Shown: positions 44,101 through 52,295 of the stretch, piece by piece
Numbering within the stretch: the first letter of the stretch is position 1
Layout of the letters: each line of letters starts with the position of its first letter
Source: CAYWPG01 sp964460035
GTDB taxonomy: Bacteria; Pseudomonadota; Gammaproteobacteria; Nitrococcales; AK92
Assembly (NCBI GenBank): GCA_964460035.1
Contig: CAYWPG010000008.1
Coordinates: forward strand, 1-64,000
Reading direction: 5' to 3'
DNA: 64,000 nt
The notes under the pieces: generated by a model
What the model was told of the DNA's origin: nothing
The model's database searches: none
The model's input: only the letters and a program-made list of their open reading frames with translations
Translations under genes and position numbers: made by a program

Positions 44101-44395
44101 AGTGTTCGTGCAGTAGGGCCGCGAGTATGTTCCACAGCCGTTGCGGGTCGGCATCGTCTGGATCGATTCGGTACCATAAGGGTTGAAGTTCGAGTCTGTG
44201 GAAGAACTGCACTGCGGCAACGGTTTTGCCCTGACCTGGCTGCGCCTCCAAGACCAGCAGGCGCTGGCTTGCCAGCTGCCGCTGCATTTTGTCGATTATG
44301 CGGGGGCGATTCAGCCAGTGCGCAAGATCCGGCAGTGGCGGCGTCAATTTGCTGCCCCGTCGGACTCGGCGGTTGGCCTTGTGCTCCTGATCCAT
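41123..44395 (-). CDS. STAND ATPase/BTAD transcriptional regulator
   Basis: 1090-residue signal-integrating regulator. The N-terminal NTPase is like MalT: P-loop AQPGQGKT at 51-58 and a Walker B-like LYLVFDGLEAL near 125-135, then a winged-helix sensor region. A long helical-repeat (TPR-like) middle part covers about 340-800. The C-terminus, unlike MalT, has no LuxR helix-turn-helix. Instead it has an OmpR-like winged helix (about 830-925, LRLKTLGGFEMWQ) and a bacterial transcriptional activator (BTAD) domain (about 935-1080), as in SARP/AfsR-type activators. The ribosome-binding site GGAGGGAG is strong. Inducer and targets are unknown; no adjacent gene is an obvious target. Confidence 0.85.
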   Translation of the reverse strand: MDQEHKANRRVRRGSKLTPPLPDLAHWLNRPRIIDKMQRQLASQRLLVLEAQPGQGKTVAAVQFFHRLELQPLWYRIDPDDADPQRLWNILAALLHEHFPDNALAPAQSPPTSELERLLYQIELANDRTLYLVFDGLEALVERNESSALLAYLIANAPNNLRILLLGRQLPSNLAQIAANDAAAWLRNEELAFNEEEIRELYQQVLQLDYPRRSASTIHRLSQGWPMAVSCLIDSIRSVGEHALEEPLDNWPPLRKALIELDEYFRLRVLNRVSPIQQRMLATMAWLDPAQSQQLAAALQLDNATGELQKLLAANLFVSRSGDHSDRYRLHPLFRGFLKRNSDVLLGPEELRLALGRAAGCARDQGLIEEAARHAWTGGDLSLADALVRKHHELLLSTDLLGLLGQTGLSLTQSQIRSHPWLALLLGSNALELDPGRSLPLMQAIQQAFADAGDRCGELAALARLLVGECLSDGCLSTISPLMSRLQTLLHAHTEPLSPSLALLVSLASASVQLFTHGTSLRAQAMADRALHLAQQLGAINQEIKLRLIRGSAYILLGDFDCAGIEVEHLHRYLTNPALTDLNRLLIRTYFCNLLNCLGAYESFTRHAGKLERDDQRGLLHRSLFGPLLQRWRADQALARGDIAGMLKHADAGLALGFSAFSPHLRSQLLLYRAYAHAAQGKAEQARDAAEESARLREQAGGSHYLLQSRVLLGRTYALLGDVERARATLDAAIQEAPEIGAPFPLAGAYAHRAWLHLSAQREDLAVADAEAFLTIMHTRGYRTCYGWCPEVIQPVLELAQRHGLLSGYPRTLARQGLGVDIDEHGVSRPLLRLKTLGGFEMWQHGRLLLDSRDLTPRPQQYVATLAAAPGGELPRDALQETMWPDGGQSTSKLYALRNRIKNVVAAKHPDVDIESYLVLRGSLARLENVEIDAHQFVEHVQRGIQHTRNNRLWHADNAFYEAQLLWHGSYFPTAPETDLIRDYRAELSRLDHQRVTLWTESLIAAGDIGEAIEVLRGHFELDPTDTEVAERLHKLYILRGSPVAAAKVLRRHRSALEQEGYPAEEIECALDAMLARLGVDSRSPSPLAG

Positions 44396-45006
44396 CGACT
44401 CCCTCCAAAACTCGACTCGCCGTCAGGCGCTGTCATTGGCAGCGGATGCCCAGCCTAAACGCGGTCGATCCCTGAGCGTGTCGCTTGTGGCAGTGCTGTG
44501 CTTGCTGTCCCCGCAAGGTGTTCGGCGCCCGTTGCCAGCGCGCGCGCCGGATGCGTTGGCGGGCTACTGGTGGAGGCTTGCCTCGCCAGCAGCCTTCCCA
44601 GACCAGCTCGCACGCAGCAGGTCGTCCTATACAGCACCCTCAAGTGTTGAGCTTTATATAACGTGATGTATTTCTCAATATTCTAACGCAAAAAGTGGTA
44701 AGGGCGATGGGGCTGCGGTATCGGACGCAATGCCGTAAGAAGGATGGCGGCGGTCGGGATCGCCCGCCGCCATCAGAGCTGCCACGCCTAAGGAAGAACG
44801 ACGAATCAATAGCCGTCAACGCAACCATAGCTGCCCCTACCTCACAAAATGCTTACGAAGGTGTGGCGGCCCGGATTCGCAGCCTTCTGCTACACTGAAT
44901 TTGCCCGGCGTATGTCGCGGCGGCTCATGTCACGGCTCGCGGCCAGGCGCGCGGTTCGCTGCTTTGCTCCCTTGGCCAGGCTTCCACTCGCGGCGGATGA
45001 CTCACC
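44396..45006. other. Large divergent non-coding region
   Basis: 611 bases between the STAND/BTAD regulator and the DUF349 gene. It contains an AT-rich patch at about 44640-44700, a long hairpin at 44743-44774, and no open frame that looks like a real protein. It must hold the promoters of both divergent genes. The hairpin could belong to a small RNA or to a leader of the rightward gene. Confidence 0.5.
44743..44774. repeat. 11-bp perfect inverted repeat
   Basis: GATGGCGGCGG (44743-44753) pairs with CCGCCGCCATC (44764-44774) around a 10-nt loop; part of the loop can pair further. There is no T-tract on either side, so it is not a standard terminator. It lies about 230 bp upstream of the DUF349 gene. 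No second copy was noticed in the window. Confidence 0.6.
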
Positions 45007-47541
45007 ATGTTGTTGCGTCTTTTTCGAAAGCCGACTTTGCACGATGCGGATCCGCGGCGCCGACGCGCGGCCATTGAGGCGCTCGTGGGCGAGGATGCGC
45101 AAGAGCGTGCCCAGCTTGCCGAGATCGCTCAGCGGGATCCCGTCGCCGAATGTCGGCGTAGCGCAGTCAAACGTCTGTTCGACTTGGCGCTGCTGCGCCG
45201 TTGCGCCCAGGAAGACGGTGATGCTGGGGTCCGTGCTGTGGCGGCGGCCCGTTACCGGCAGTTGCTGGCCGGGAGGGGGGAAGCCGTAGAGTTGGCCGAT
45301 CGCCTGGCCGAGATCCGGCGCTGCGGCGACGAGGCGTTGCTCGCCCATCTGGCGCGGCGAGGGCGCGAGACCGAAGTGCGGGCGGCAGCCTTGGAGAAGA
45401 TCGCCGACAGCGGTGTATTAGAGGATGTGGCCGTAAACGATACGGTCGCGACTCTTCGTCAGTTGGCGATCCGGCGGCTAGAGCAGCCCGAGGTGCTGGA
45501 GCGGCTTGAGCGGGCACTGCGCAGACGCGATAAGCGGCTCGCGCGCCTGGCCCGCGAGCGGTGTGAGCAGCTGCGGCAGTCCGTGGCGCTCGAGCAGGCG
45601 CGGCAGGCCGAGTACAGGCGCCTTGCCGACAGTATGCAGAGCTTGGCCCAGGCGCAGATCGACACCGGCTACCGCGCGGCTGTGGAGCGCTTGGAGAACC
45701 TTTGGCGCGCGGTGGGCAGTGTTGCTGGTGACGCGACGGAGCAGGCATTCATGGAGGCGATGGCCGTTGCCCGGCGACGCTGGAGCGAAGCCGCTGCGGC
45801 ACCACCGGCTAGCATGGCAGTAGAGAGTGTCCAAGAGGCGCCGTTGCCCGAGTCGGCACCCGAGGCGGCCGAGGTCGCACAGCCGCCCGCACGGCAGCAG
45901 GCAGATCCGGCCGCCGATGAGCAGGCGGCGCCTAGCGAAGCCGAGGCGAAAACCGCTTTGCGGCTGGCAACGCGAGAGTTTCAGCGGGTTCTCAGGGCGT
46001 TGGCCAACGCCCTGGAACGGGGCGAGCTGCGTCGGGCGCAGGCAGAGCTGAGGCGGGCTAGAGGCTTGCTGTCCGGGCTCCCGCAGGAACAGGCGCAGAA
46101 GTTGCGGCCTTATGCAGAGCGAATTCGGGAGCTGCGCGATTGGCGTCGTTTCGTGACCTTGCCCAAGCAGGAGGAGCTTTGTGCCCGCATGGAGGCGTTG
46201 ATTGACTCCGATCTGGATCCGCCCGAGAGGGCAAGGCAAATCAAAGCGCTACAGCAGGAATGGGAGGCGACGGGCGGATCCGATTCGGGTGCCGGTCGAC
46301 GCTTGTGGATGCGTTTTTGCACGGCTCAGGAAAAAGCGTTCGAGCCGTGCAAGGCCTATTTCGAGGAACAGCGGCGGCTGCGGACGACGAATCTGTCGCT
46401 GCGCCGGGAGGTGGTGGAGCAGCTGGAAGCCTTTCTAGCCCGACCCGACTGGGCAGAGGCGGGGGCCCAGTTTCTGGTCAAGGTGCGCCAACAGGCACGG
46501 CAGGAGTGGCAGGCGGCGACCCCGGTGGAGCGCTCGAAAGTGGCGCCTTTGCAGCGGCGCTTCGACACTGCCATGGCTACGATCAGCAGTCGCATAGACT
46601 CGCTTAGCGCCGAGCGCCGCGCGCGCCGGGAGAGCTTGCTGGCCGAGGCTCAGATCGCGGCGCAAGGCGATCTGGCGACAGCATTACCCAGAATCAAAGA
46701 GCTGCAGCGTCAGTGGCAGCAGCTGGGACCGCCGGGTACAGCCGCGGAACGGCGTCTCACGGGGCGGTTTCGCGCGGTCTGCGCCCAGGTCTTCCAGCAG
46801 CGCGCCGAGCAGCGTACCCAGCGAGAGCGTGAGCAAGCCCAGCGGCAGGGAGAGGCGCAAACGCTGGTAGAGGCCGCACAGGCACTGCTGGAGCGGCCGG
46901 CAGGCGAGCTCGCGGCCGCGCTGCAGGAGTGCAAGGGACTGCGGCATGCGCTGGAGGGGCTTGGATTGCCACGACAGGCGCAGGAAGCGCCAAAGCGCGC
47001 GATCGCCCAGGTGGAGGCCCAGTTGCGTGCGCGTGGGGAGGAGCTGCAGCGGCGTAGAGAAGAAGAAGAGCTCGCGGCGCTGGCGCGAATGGGCGCGCTA
47101 TGTCAGCGCCTCGAAGCGCTGCTGGGCTTAGCGCAGGCGCAGGAGGCACTGCCGGAACTGCAGACTGCCTGGGAAGCCGAAATGCAGCTGCCGGTGGATT
47201 TGGCGGCGCCGGTGGCTGCCCGCTGGCAGACGCTTTGCGCGCTAGCGGCGGCCGGAGCCGCGCTGCCGGAGGATGAGCTGCGCACCAATGTAGAACAGGC
47301 GCGGCGGTTGTGCGTACATATGGAAATTCTCGCCGGACTGCCCTCGGAGGAGGACGAGGAGCTACGCCTGGACTTGCAGGTGCAACGGCTGGCGGCAGGG
47401 CTTGGCGCCCGGGATCATGTCGACCGCCGGGAGCAGGTGCGCGCCTTGCTGGCCGAGTGGTACGGACTCAGTCTTGGCGAGGCGGCGGCGGTACTGCAGC
47501 AGCGCTTGCAGACGGCCGCCGCAGCCGCTATGCGAGTGTAA
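45007..47541 (+). CDS. DUF349 repeat protein
   Basis: 844-residue helical protein. The first about 200 residues look like HEAT-type repeats (regular L/A-rich helices with R-rich turns). An Ala/Pro/Glu-rich linker follows (about 262-310), then DUF349 repeats (for example about 380-460 around RDWRRFVTLPKQEELC, and further copies about 470-550 and 555-640) and long Gln/Glu/Arg-rich coiled-coil sequence. Function unknown. The protein is unusually rich in Arg, Gln and Ala. The last 14 nt overlap the convergent lpxH end. Confidence 0.8.
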   Translation: MLLRLFRKPTLHDADPRRRRAAIEALVGEDAQERAQLAEIAQRDPVAECRRSAVKRLFDLALLRRCAQEDGDAGVRAVAAARYRQLLAGRGEAVELADRLAEIRRCGDEALLAHLARRGRETEVRAAALEKIADSGVLEDVAVNDTVATLRQLAIRRLEQPEVLERLERALRRRDKRLARLARERCEQLRQSVALEQARQAEYRRLADSMQSLAQAQIDTGYRAAVERLENLWRAVGSVAGDATEQAFMEAMAVARRRWSEAAAAPPASMAVESVQEAPLPESAPEAAEVAQPPARQQADPAADEQAAPSEAEAKTALRLATREFQRVLRALANALERGELRRAQAELRRARGLLSGLPQEQAQKLRPYAERIRELRDWRRFVTLPKQEELCARMEALIDSDLDPPERARQIKALQQEWEATGGSDSGAGRRLWMRFCTAQEKAFEPCKAYFEEQRRLRTTNLSLRREVVEQLEAFLARPDWAEAGAQFLVKVRQQARQEWQAATPVERSKVAPLQRRFDTAMATISSRIDSLSAERRARRESLLAEAQIAAQGDLATALPRIKELQRQWQQLGPPGTAAERRLTGRFRAVCAQVFQQRAEQRTQREREQAQRQGEAQTLVEAAQALLERPAGELAAALQECKGLRHALEGLGLPRQAQEAPKRAIAQVEAQLRARGEELQRRREEEELAALARMGALCQRLEALLGLAQAQEALPELQTAWEAEMQLPVDLAAPVAARWQTLCALAAAGAALPEDELRTNVEQARRLCVHMEILAGLPSEEDEELRLDLQVQRLAAGLGARDHVDRREQVRALLAEWYGLSLGEAAAVLQQRLQTAAAAAMRV

Positions 47542-48277
47542 TTCCTTTCAGTTCGAAAGTGCCATGCTGGCAGCGCAGCTGGCTGCCTTGATCGTACCAG
47601 TCGCCGAGCACGATGCGCTGGACATTCTGGCCGTCGAGCTGAAAGTCGTGTATCGCCGGCCGGTGCGTATGCCCATGGATCAGACGGCGAACCTTGTGCT
47701 CGCGCATGGCGGCTTCGACGGCGCCCTGATTCACGTCCATCAGATATTCATCCAGCGATGCATTGCGGCTGGTGCTTTCCTGACGGGCGGCTTTGGCCAT
47801 CTCCAGGCGTTCCGGGATGGGCTTGGCTAGGAACATTTGCTGCCATTGGGGGTTGTGTACCATGGCACGGAACTGCTGGTAGCCTTTATCGTCTATGCAC
47901 AGGGTGTCGCCGTGCATCAGCAGCGTAGGCTCCCCGTGAAGATCGATCACGGTCGGGTCGGGCAGCAGGGTGGCGCCGGTCAGTGCCTCGAAACGATCGC
48001 CGAGCAGGAAGTCGCGGTTGCCGCGCATCACGTAGAGGGGAACGCCCGCTTGGGTGAGCGCACGCATGGCCGCGAGCGGCGGTTCGTCGCCGTTGACCGC
48101 ATCGTCGCCAATCCACGCCTCGAACAGGTCGCCGAGGATGTAGACCGCTTCGGCTTCTCGCGCTGCCTGCTGCAGAAACTGCAGGAACAGGCCGATGATC
48201 TGCGGCCGCTTGGGATCCAAGTGCAGGTCGGAGATGAACAGCACCGGCTTGTCGGTAGCGGAGTGGGAAAGTTTCAT
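47528..48277 (-). CDS. lpxH: UDP-2,3-diacylglucosamine diphosphatase
   Basis: Cleaves UDP-2,3-diacylglucosamine to lipid X in lipid A synthesis. The 249-residue calcineurin-like phosphoesterase has all metal motifs: DLHL (about 17-20), GDLFE (about 49-53), GNRD and GHTHRP. It is a peripheral inner-membrane enzyme and evidence that the organism makes lipid A. Its 3' end overlaps the DUF349 gene by 14 nt in convergent orientation, and it diverges from cysS. Confidence 0.95.
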   Translation of the reverse strand: MKLSHSATDKPVLFISDLHLDPKRPQIIGLFLQFLQQAAREAEAVYILGDLFEAWIGDDAVNGDEPPLAAMRALTQAGVPLYVMRGNRDFLLGDRFEALTGATLLPDPTVIDLHGEPTLLMHGDTLCIDDKGYQQFRAMVHNPQWQQMFLAKPIPERLEMAKAARQESTSRNASLDEYLMDVNQGAVEAAMREHKVRRLIHGHTHRPAIHDFQLDGQNVQRIVLGDWYDQGSQLRCQHGTFELKGITLA

Positions 48278-48640
48278 GGCAGGCCTTCGGGCTTCCTCGA
48301 GGTATGTGGTAACCGACTGCTGTAGCGATCTTCAGCAGCCCGCTAAGCGTGCCTCAAGCCACACCCGGATGCTTGCGCCAGTTGGGCAGGCAGCGCGCCT
48401 GGCTATTGCATCGCGCAAGGCGCCAGCGACAACGCTGGGCGCGGCCTGTCAGGCGCAGCGCGACGGCACGGAGGTGGGCTTGGACGCCCTAAGTTTACCG
48501 CTTTTGCGGGGATACGTGACTAGCCGTTAAGATTGCCTCCCAATTCGCGAATCCACATTAGAGCGGAGTGCGACCGCCGCGCCGGCCGGGCCGGCAAGGG
48601 TTGGCATGCCGCACCTATATACCCTGAAGAGATATCCGTC
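48278..48640. other. Non-coding region between lpxH and cysS
   Basis: 363 bases between divergent genes. It contains no ppiB, which separates these two genes in E. coli, and no tRNA-like fold that I could build. A start of cysS at 48533 would fill part of it but adds 36 residues not seen in the family. Promoters for both genes must lie here; none is clear. Confidence 0.45.
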
Positions 48641-50029
48641 ATGCTGCAGATCTACAACAGTCTGACCAAGCGCAAGGAACCATTCCGGCCAATCGAGCCG
48701 GGCAAGGTGCGAATGTATGTATGCGGGATGACGGTGTACGACTTCTGCCATCTCGGCCACGCGCGCCCTATGGTGGTGTTCGATGTGGTAGCCCGCTATC
48801 TGCGCGCCTTGGGCTACGAGGTGACTTATGTACGCAACATCACCGACATAGACGACAAAATCATCCAGCGCGCCAATGAGAACGGCGAGCCCGTCGAAGC
48901 GCTTACCGAGCGTTTCATCGCCGCCATGCACGAGGACGAACGGGCGTTAGCGGTGCTGCCGCCGGACCTGGAGCCCAGGGCCACGGCCTCGCTGGACGCC
49001 ATCATCGAAATGATTCGCAAGCTGGAGGCGAAAGGGTTCACCTACCGCAGCGCCGATGGCGATGTGTACTACGCAATCAATCGCTTTCCCGAGTACGGCA
49101 AGCTCTCCGGCCGCCGGGTGGAGGATCAGCGCGCAGGCGCGCGCGTGGAAGTGAGCGAGGCCAAGGAGGAGGCCGCTGATTTCGTACTCTGGAAGGCGGC
49201 CAAGCCGGGCGAGCCGAGCTGGCCGTCGCCGTGGGGGGAGGGCCGGCCCGGCTGGCACATCGAGTGCTCGGCGATGTCGACGAGCTGCTTGGGCGAGCAC
49301 TTCGACATCCACGGGGGCGGCATCGATTTGAAATTCCCGCACCATGAGAACGAGATCGCCCAATCCGAAGCCGCTACGGGCCGTAAGTACGTGAACTACT
49401 GGATGCACAACGGTCACGTGCGTATCGACGATGAGAAGATGTCCAAGTCGTTGGGCAACTTCCTGACCCTGCGGGATATCCTGGCCCAATACCGGGCCGA
49501 GCAGGTGCGTTATTTCCTCCTCTCCAGCCATTACCGCAGTCCGCTGAACTACACGGCCGATGCCTTGGCCAGTGCCGGTGCGGCGGTGGAGCGTTTGTAC
49601 CTGGCGCTGCGCGGCTTGCCGGTGGTAGCTGCTGCGCCGGATACGGGGAGCGAGTTCCGTGCGCGCTTTGCCGCCGCCATGAACGATGACTTCAATACTC
49701 CGCTTGCCCTGGCGGTGCTGTTCGATCTGGCGCGCGAGATCAACCGTAAGCGTGAGGACGACCGCGAAGCCGCGGCGCAACTCGGCGGGCTGCTGCGCGA
49801 GCTCGGCGGGCTGCTGGGGCTGCTGAACGACGATCCCGAGAGCTATCTCAAGGGCGCGGGTGGCAGCGGCGAACTGCAGGATGCCGAGATCGAAAGCCTG
49901 CTGGCGGCGCGCAGCGAGGCGCGTCGGCGGCGCGACTTCAAGGAAGCCGACCGCATCCGCGACCAGCTGCAGGCCGCTGGCATCATCATCGAGGACTCAG
50001 CCGCAGGAACGACCTGGCGACGCGGCTGA
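48641..50029 (+). CDS. cysS: Cysteinyl-tRNA synthetase
   Basis: Charges tRNA-Cys. The 462-residue class I enzyme has the zinc ligand C28 in VCGMTVYD, the HIGH-type motif HLGH (37-40), the second zinc region ECSAMS with the HHENEIAQSE segment, and KMSKSLGN (about 266-273). Length matches the 461-residue E. coli enzyme. Start 48641 (MLQIYNSLTK) is the conserved one. Only 7 bp separate its stop from the convergent thioesterase end. Confidence 0.97.
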   Translation: MLQIYNSLTKRKEPFRPIEPGKVRMYVCGMTVYDFCHLGHARPMVVFDVVARYLRALGYEVTYVRNITDIDDKIIQRANENGEPVEALTERFIAAMHEDERALAVLPPDLEPRATASLDAIIEMIRKLEAKGFTYRSADGDVYYAINRFPEYGKLSGRRVEDQRAGARVEVSEAKEEAADFVLWKAAKPGEPSWPSPWGEGRPGWHIECSAMSTSCLGEHFDIHGGGIDLKFPHHENEIAQSEAATGRKYVNYWMHNGHVRIDDEKMSKSLGNFLTLRDILAQYRAEQVRYFLLSSHYRSPLNYTADALASAGAAVERLYLALRGLPVVAAAPDTGSEFRARFAAAMNDDFNTPLALAVLFDLAREINRKREDDREAAAQLGGLLRELGGLLGLLNDDPESYLKGAGGSGELQDAEIESLLAARSEARRRRDFKEADRIRDQLQAAGIIIEDSAAGTTWRRG

Positions 50030-50036
50030 GCCGTGG

Positions 50037-50837
50037 TCAGGCCGTGCGCAGCAGGGCGAGCTGACGCGAGCGGGCCACTAGGTTCCCTGCCTCGTCCCAC
50101 AGCTCGCCATCCTCGATCAGGAGCCCGTCGGTCAGGTCCTGTGTGCGAAAGCGGGCCGCGATCCAGCCGGAAACCGGCGGCCGGCGTACATGAACGGTGA
50201 GCTCCAGTGTCGGCACCCACCCGACCGGACCCAACAGGCCGAATACGGACGGCGGAAAGGCATCGGCAAAGAGTACCAGCGCTGCGGTATCGGGCGGCCT
50301 GCCGTCGGCGAAACGCACCCAGCCGGCCACCTCGGCACGGTTAGCCGCCCCGGGCTCGGCTAGCGCCGGGTCAATGCGAATGTCTAGCCGCGAGGCGAGC
50401 GGCAGCTCGACGCCTTGCGCTAGCGTCGAGCGCAGGCGGCACGCGTCGGGCGGAGGCAGCTCGGGAGCGGGGATGGTAAGTTGCGGTGCGGCGGCATCGC
50501 CGGCTCGCGCCGCCAGATCGGCGAATGCTGCCACCATGCGCAGACGCTCGCTGCCGTCCTGCACGAGCGAGGCAGTGCCGGTGGCGGTTTGCCGCCCTGC
50601 CCGCATCGGCTCGGTGGAGATCACTGCGGGCTCTCCCCCAAGGCCGGGCCTTAAGTAATGAATCGTAACGGACACGGGGTCGGGGCGACCAACGGACAGG
50701 CTTAGCGCGCGCAGTGCCACCGCCGCCAGATAGCCGCCGTTGGGATTGTTGCCAATATTCCAGCCTGCGCTGAGCAGGCTGGACCAGCGGTCGCTAGCGA
50801 CCTGGCGCACCGCTGTTTCGTGATCGTACTGCCACAC
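50037..50837 (-). CDS. Acyl-CoA thioesterase family protein (double hotdog)
   Basis: About 266 residues, of the TesB-like 4HBT_3 group: an N-terminal hotdog half with WNIGNNPNGGYLAAVALRA and a C-terminal half with the PTLELTVHVRRPPVSGW segment typical of these thioesterases. The substrate is probably a CoA ester; identity unknown. The GTG at 50837 has GGAGA upstream and yields the usual length; ATG 50888 or 50972 would add 17 or 45 residues. Downstream of the CorC-type gene on the same strand, so possibly one operon. Confidence 0.82.
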   Translation of the reverse strand: MWQYDHETAVRQVASDRWSSLLSAGWNIGNNPNGGYLAAVALRALSLSVGRPDPVSVTIHYLRPGLGGEPAVISTEPMRAGRQTATGTASLVQDGSERLRMVAAFADLAARAGDAAAPQLTIPAPELPPPDACRLRSTLAQGVELPLASRLDIRIDPALAEPGAANRAEVAGWVRFADGRPPDTAALVLFADAFPPSVFGLLGPVGWVPTLELTVHVRRPPVSGWIAARFRTQDLTDGLLIEDGELWDEAGNLVARSRQLALLRTA

Positions 50838-50989
50838 TTTCGGGTCTCCGCAAAGTCTTCCTGTTGCCTGGCGCTCATGCGGCGGCATTTCCTCGCCGCT
50901 CCGGAGCAACGGCAAGCTCCGCCCTGGCGGCGCAGCAATGGGCGAACACCAGCCCGCGCTAGGACGCGGCACCGAGCATGCCCGTTTCG

Positions 50990-52273
50990 CTAGGGGTGGG
51001 TTGCAGGTTTATGCATGCGCCGCCGAGGAACGACTTGAGCGATTTTCACCATGTTGTCCTTGGTCTGGACGATGGTGACGGGGTAGCCATTGATCAGCAA
51101 GCTGGTGCCCGGTTCGGGGATGGTTTCGAGCTGCTCAAGGATTATGCCGTTGAGCGTCTTAGGGCCCCCGGTGGGCAGCTCCCAGTTCAGCAAGCGGTTG
51201 AGTTCGCGGACGCTTGCGCTGCCTTCGACCAGATAGCTGCCGTCCTCTTGAGGATGCACGTCTTTGATGCTGGCAGCCGGATCGGTGGTGAACTCGCCGA
51301 CGATCTCCTCCAGGATATCCTCCAGCGTCACCAAGCCAATAATATCGCCGTACTCGTCGACCACCAGCCCGCTGCGCCGCCGGTTCTGCTGAAAGTTCAT
51401 CAGCTGCGTGTTCAGCGGCGTGCCTTCGGGCACGAAATAGGGCTGGCGCATGCACGCAATCAACTCTTCGCGGCCGAATCTTCCTTTGGCCAGGTCGCCG
51501 ATAATGCGGCGCAGATGGATGATGCCCTGAACGTCGTCGATACTGCCTCGGAACACTGGCAAGCGAGTGTATTGACTGGTTGTGAGCTGCGCGAGAATGG
51601 TGTCCCAGTCATCGTCCAGGTTGATGCCTACGATCTCGTTGCGAGGCACCATGATGTCCTCCACCGTGGCGTTCTCCAGATCGAGGATGTTCAGCAGCAT
51701 GCGCCGGTGGCGGCGGGAGATCATGGCGCCGGCTTCGTTCACCACGGTGCGCAGTTCGTCCTGGCTGATTTGCTGCTGGCCGGTCGGCTCTACTTTGATC
51801 CCGCCGAGCCGGAGCAGCCCGTTGGCGGCGCCGTTGACCGTCCACACGAGCGGGTAGAGGACTTTCATCAGCGGAGCCAGGGCATAGGCCGCCGGGAAGG
51901 CGATGCGTTCCGGGTAGAGTGCGGCTAGCGTCTTGGGCGCGACCTCGGAGAAGACCAAGATGGCTAGGGTCAGCAGTCCGGTGGCGATGGCGACGGTGCC
52001 TTCGCCACCCAGGCGCAGCGCTATCACCGTAGCCAGCGAGGAAGCGCTGATGTTAACGAAGTTGTTGCCCAGCAGGATCAGTCCGATCAGCCGATCGGGG
52101 CGTTTGAGCAGCTCCGCCGTCAGCCGCGCCCCGCGGTGGCCGGACCGCGCCAAATGGCGCAGGCGGTAGCGGTTGACCGTCATGATTCCGGTTTCGGAGC
52201 CGGAGAAAAAACCTGAAAACACGATTAGCGCTATCAGAGCGCCGAAGAGTATGCTCAACGGAATCTCGTTCAT
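50990..52273 (-). CDS. CNNM/CorC-family transporter with CBS pair
   Basis: 427-residue inner-membrane protein of the HlyC/CorC (YfjD/CorB) group linked to Mg/Co efflux or resistance. The N-terminal DUF21/CNNM domain has about four membrane segments (1-160) and starts LSILFGALIALIVFSGFFSG, with the SGSETG motif. A CBS pair spans about 205-330 (IMVPRNEIVGIN and GLVVDEYGDIIGLVTLEDILEEIVGE). A C-terminal CorC/HlyC domain occupies about 345-420. The last gene of its group is the thioesterase, and ypjD lies 22 bp upstream. Confidence 0.92.
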   Translation of the reverse strand: MNEIPLSILFGALIALIVFSGFFSGSETGIMTVNRYRLRHLARSGHRGARLTAELLKRPDRLIGLILLGNNFVNISASSLATVIALRLGGEGTVAIATGLLTLAILVFSEVAPKTLAALYPERIAFPAAYALAPLMKVLYPLVWTVNGAANGLLRLGGIKVEPTGQQQISQDELRTVVNEAGAMISRRHRRMLLNILDLENATVEDIMVPRNEIVGINLDDDWDTILAQLTTSQYTRLPVFRGSIDDVQGIIHLRRIIGDLAKGRFGREELIACMRQPYFVPEGTPLNTQLMNFQQNRRRSGLVVDEYGDIIGLVTLEDILEEIVGEFTTDPAASIKDVHPQEDGSYLVEGSASVRELNRLLNWELPTGGPKTLNGIILEQLETIPEPGTSLLINGYPVTIVQTKDNMVKIAQVVPRRRMHKPATHP

Positions 52274-52295
52274 GGCGGCGGCCCCTGTAGCGTCG

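Noticed and set aside
48278..48640. tRNA gene or ppiB between lpxH and cysS
   Set aside because: No cloverleaf could be built and no peptidyl-prolyl isomerase sequence is present.
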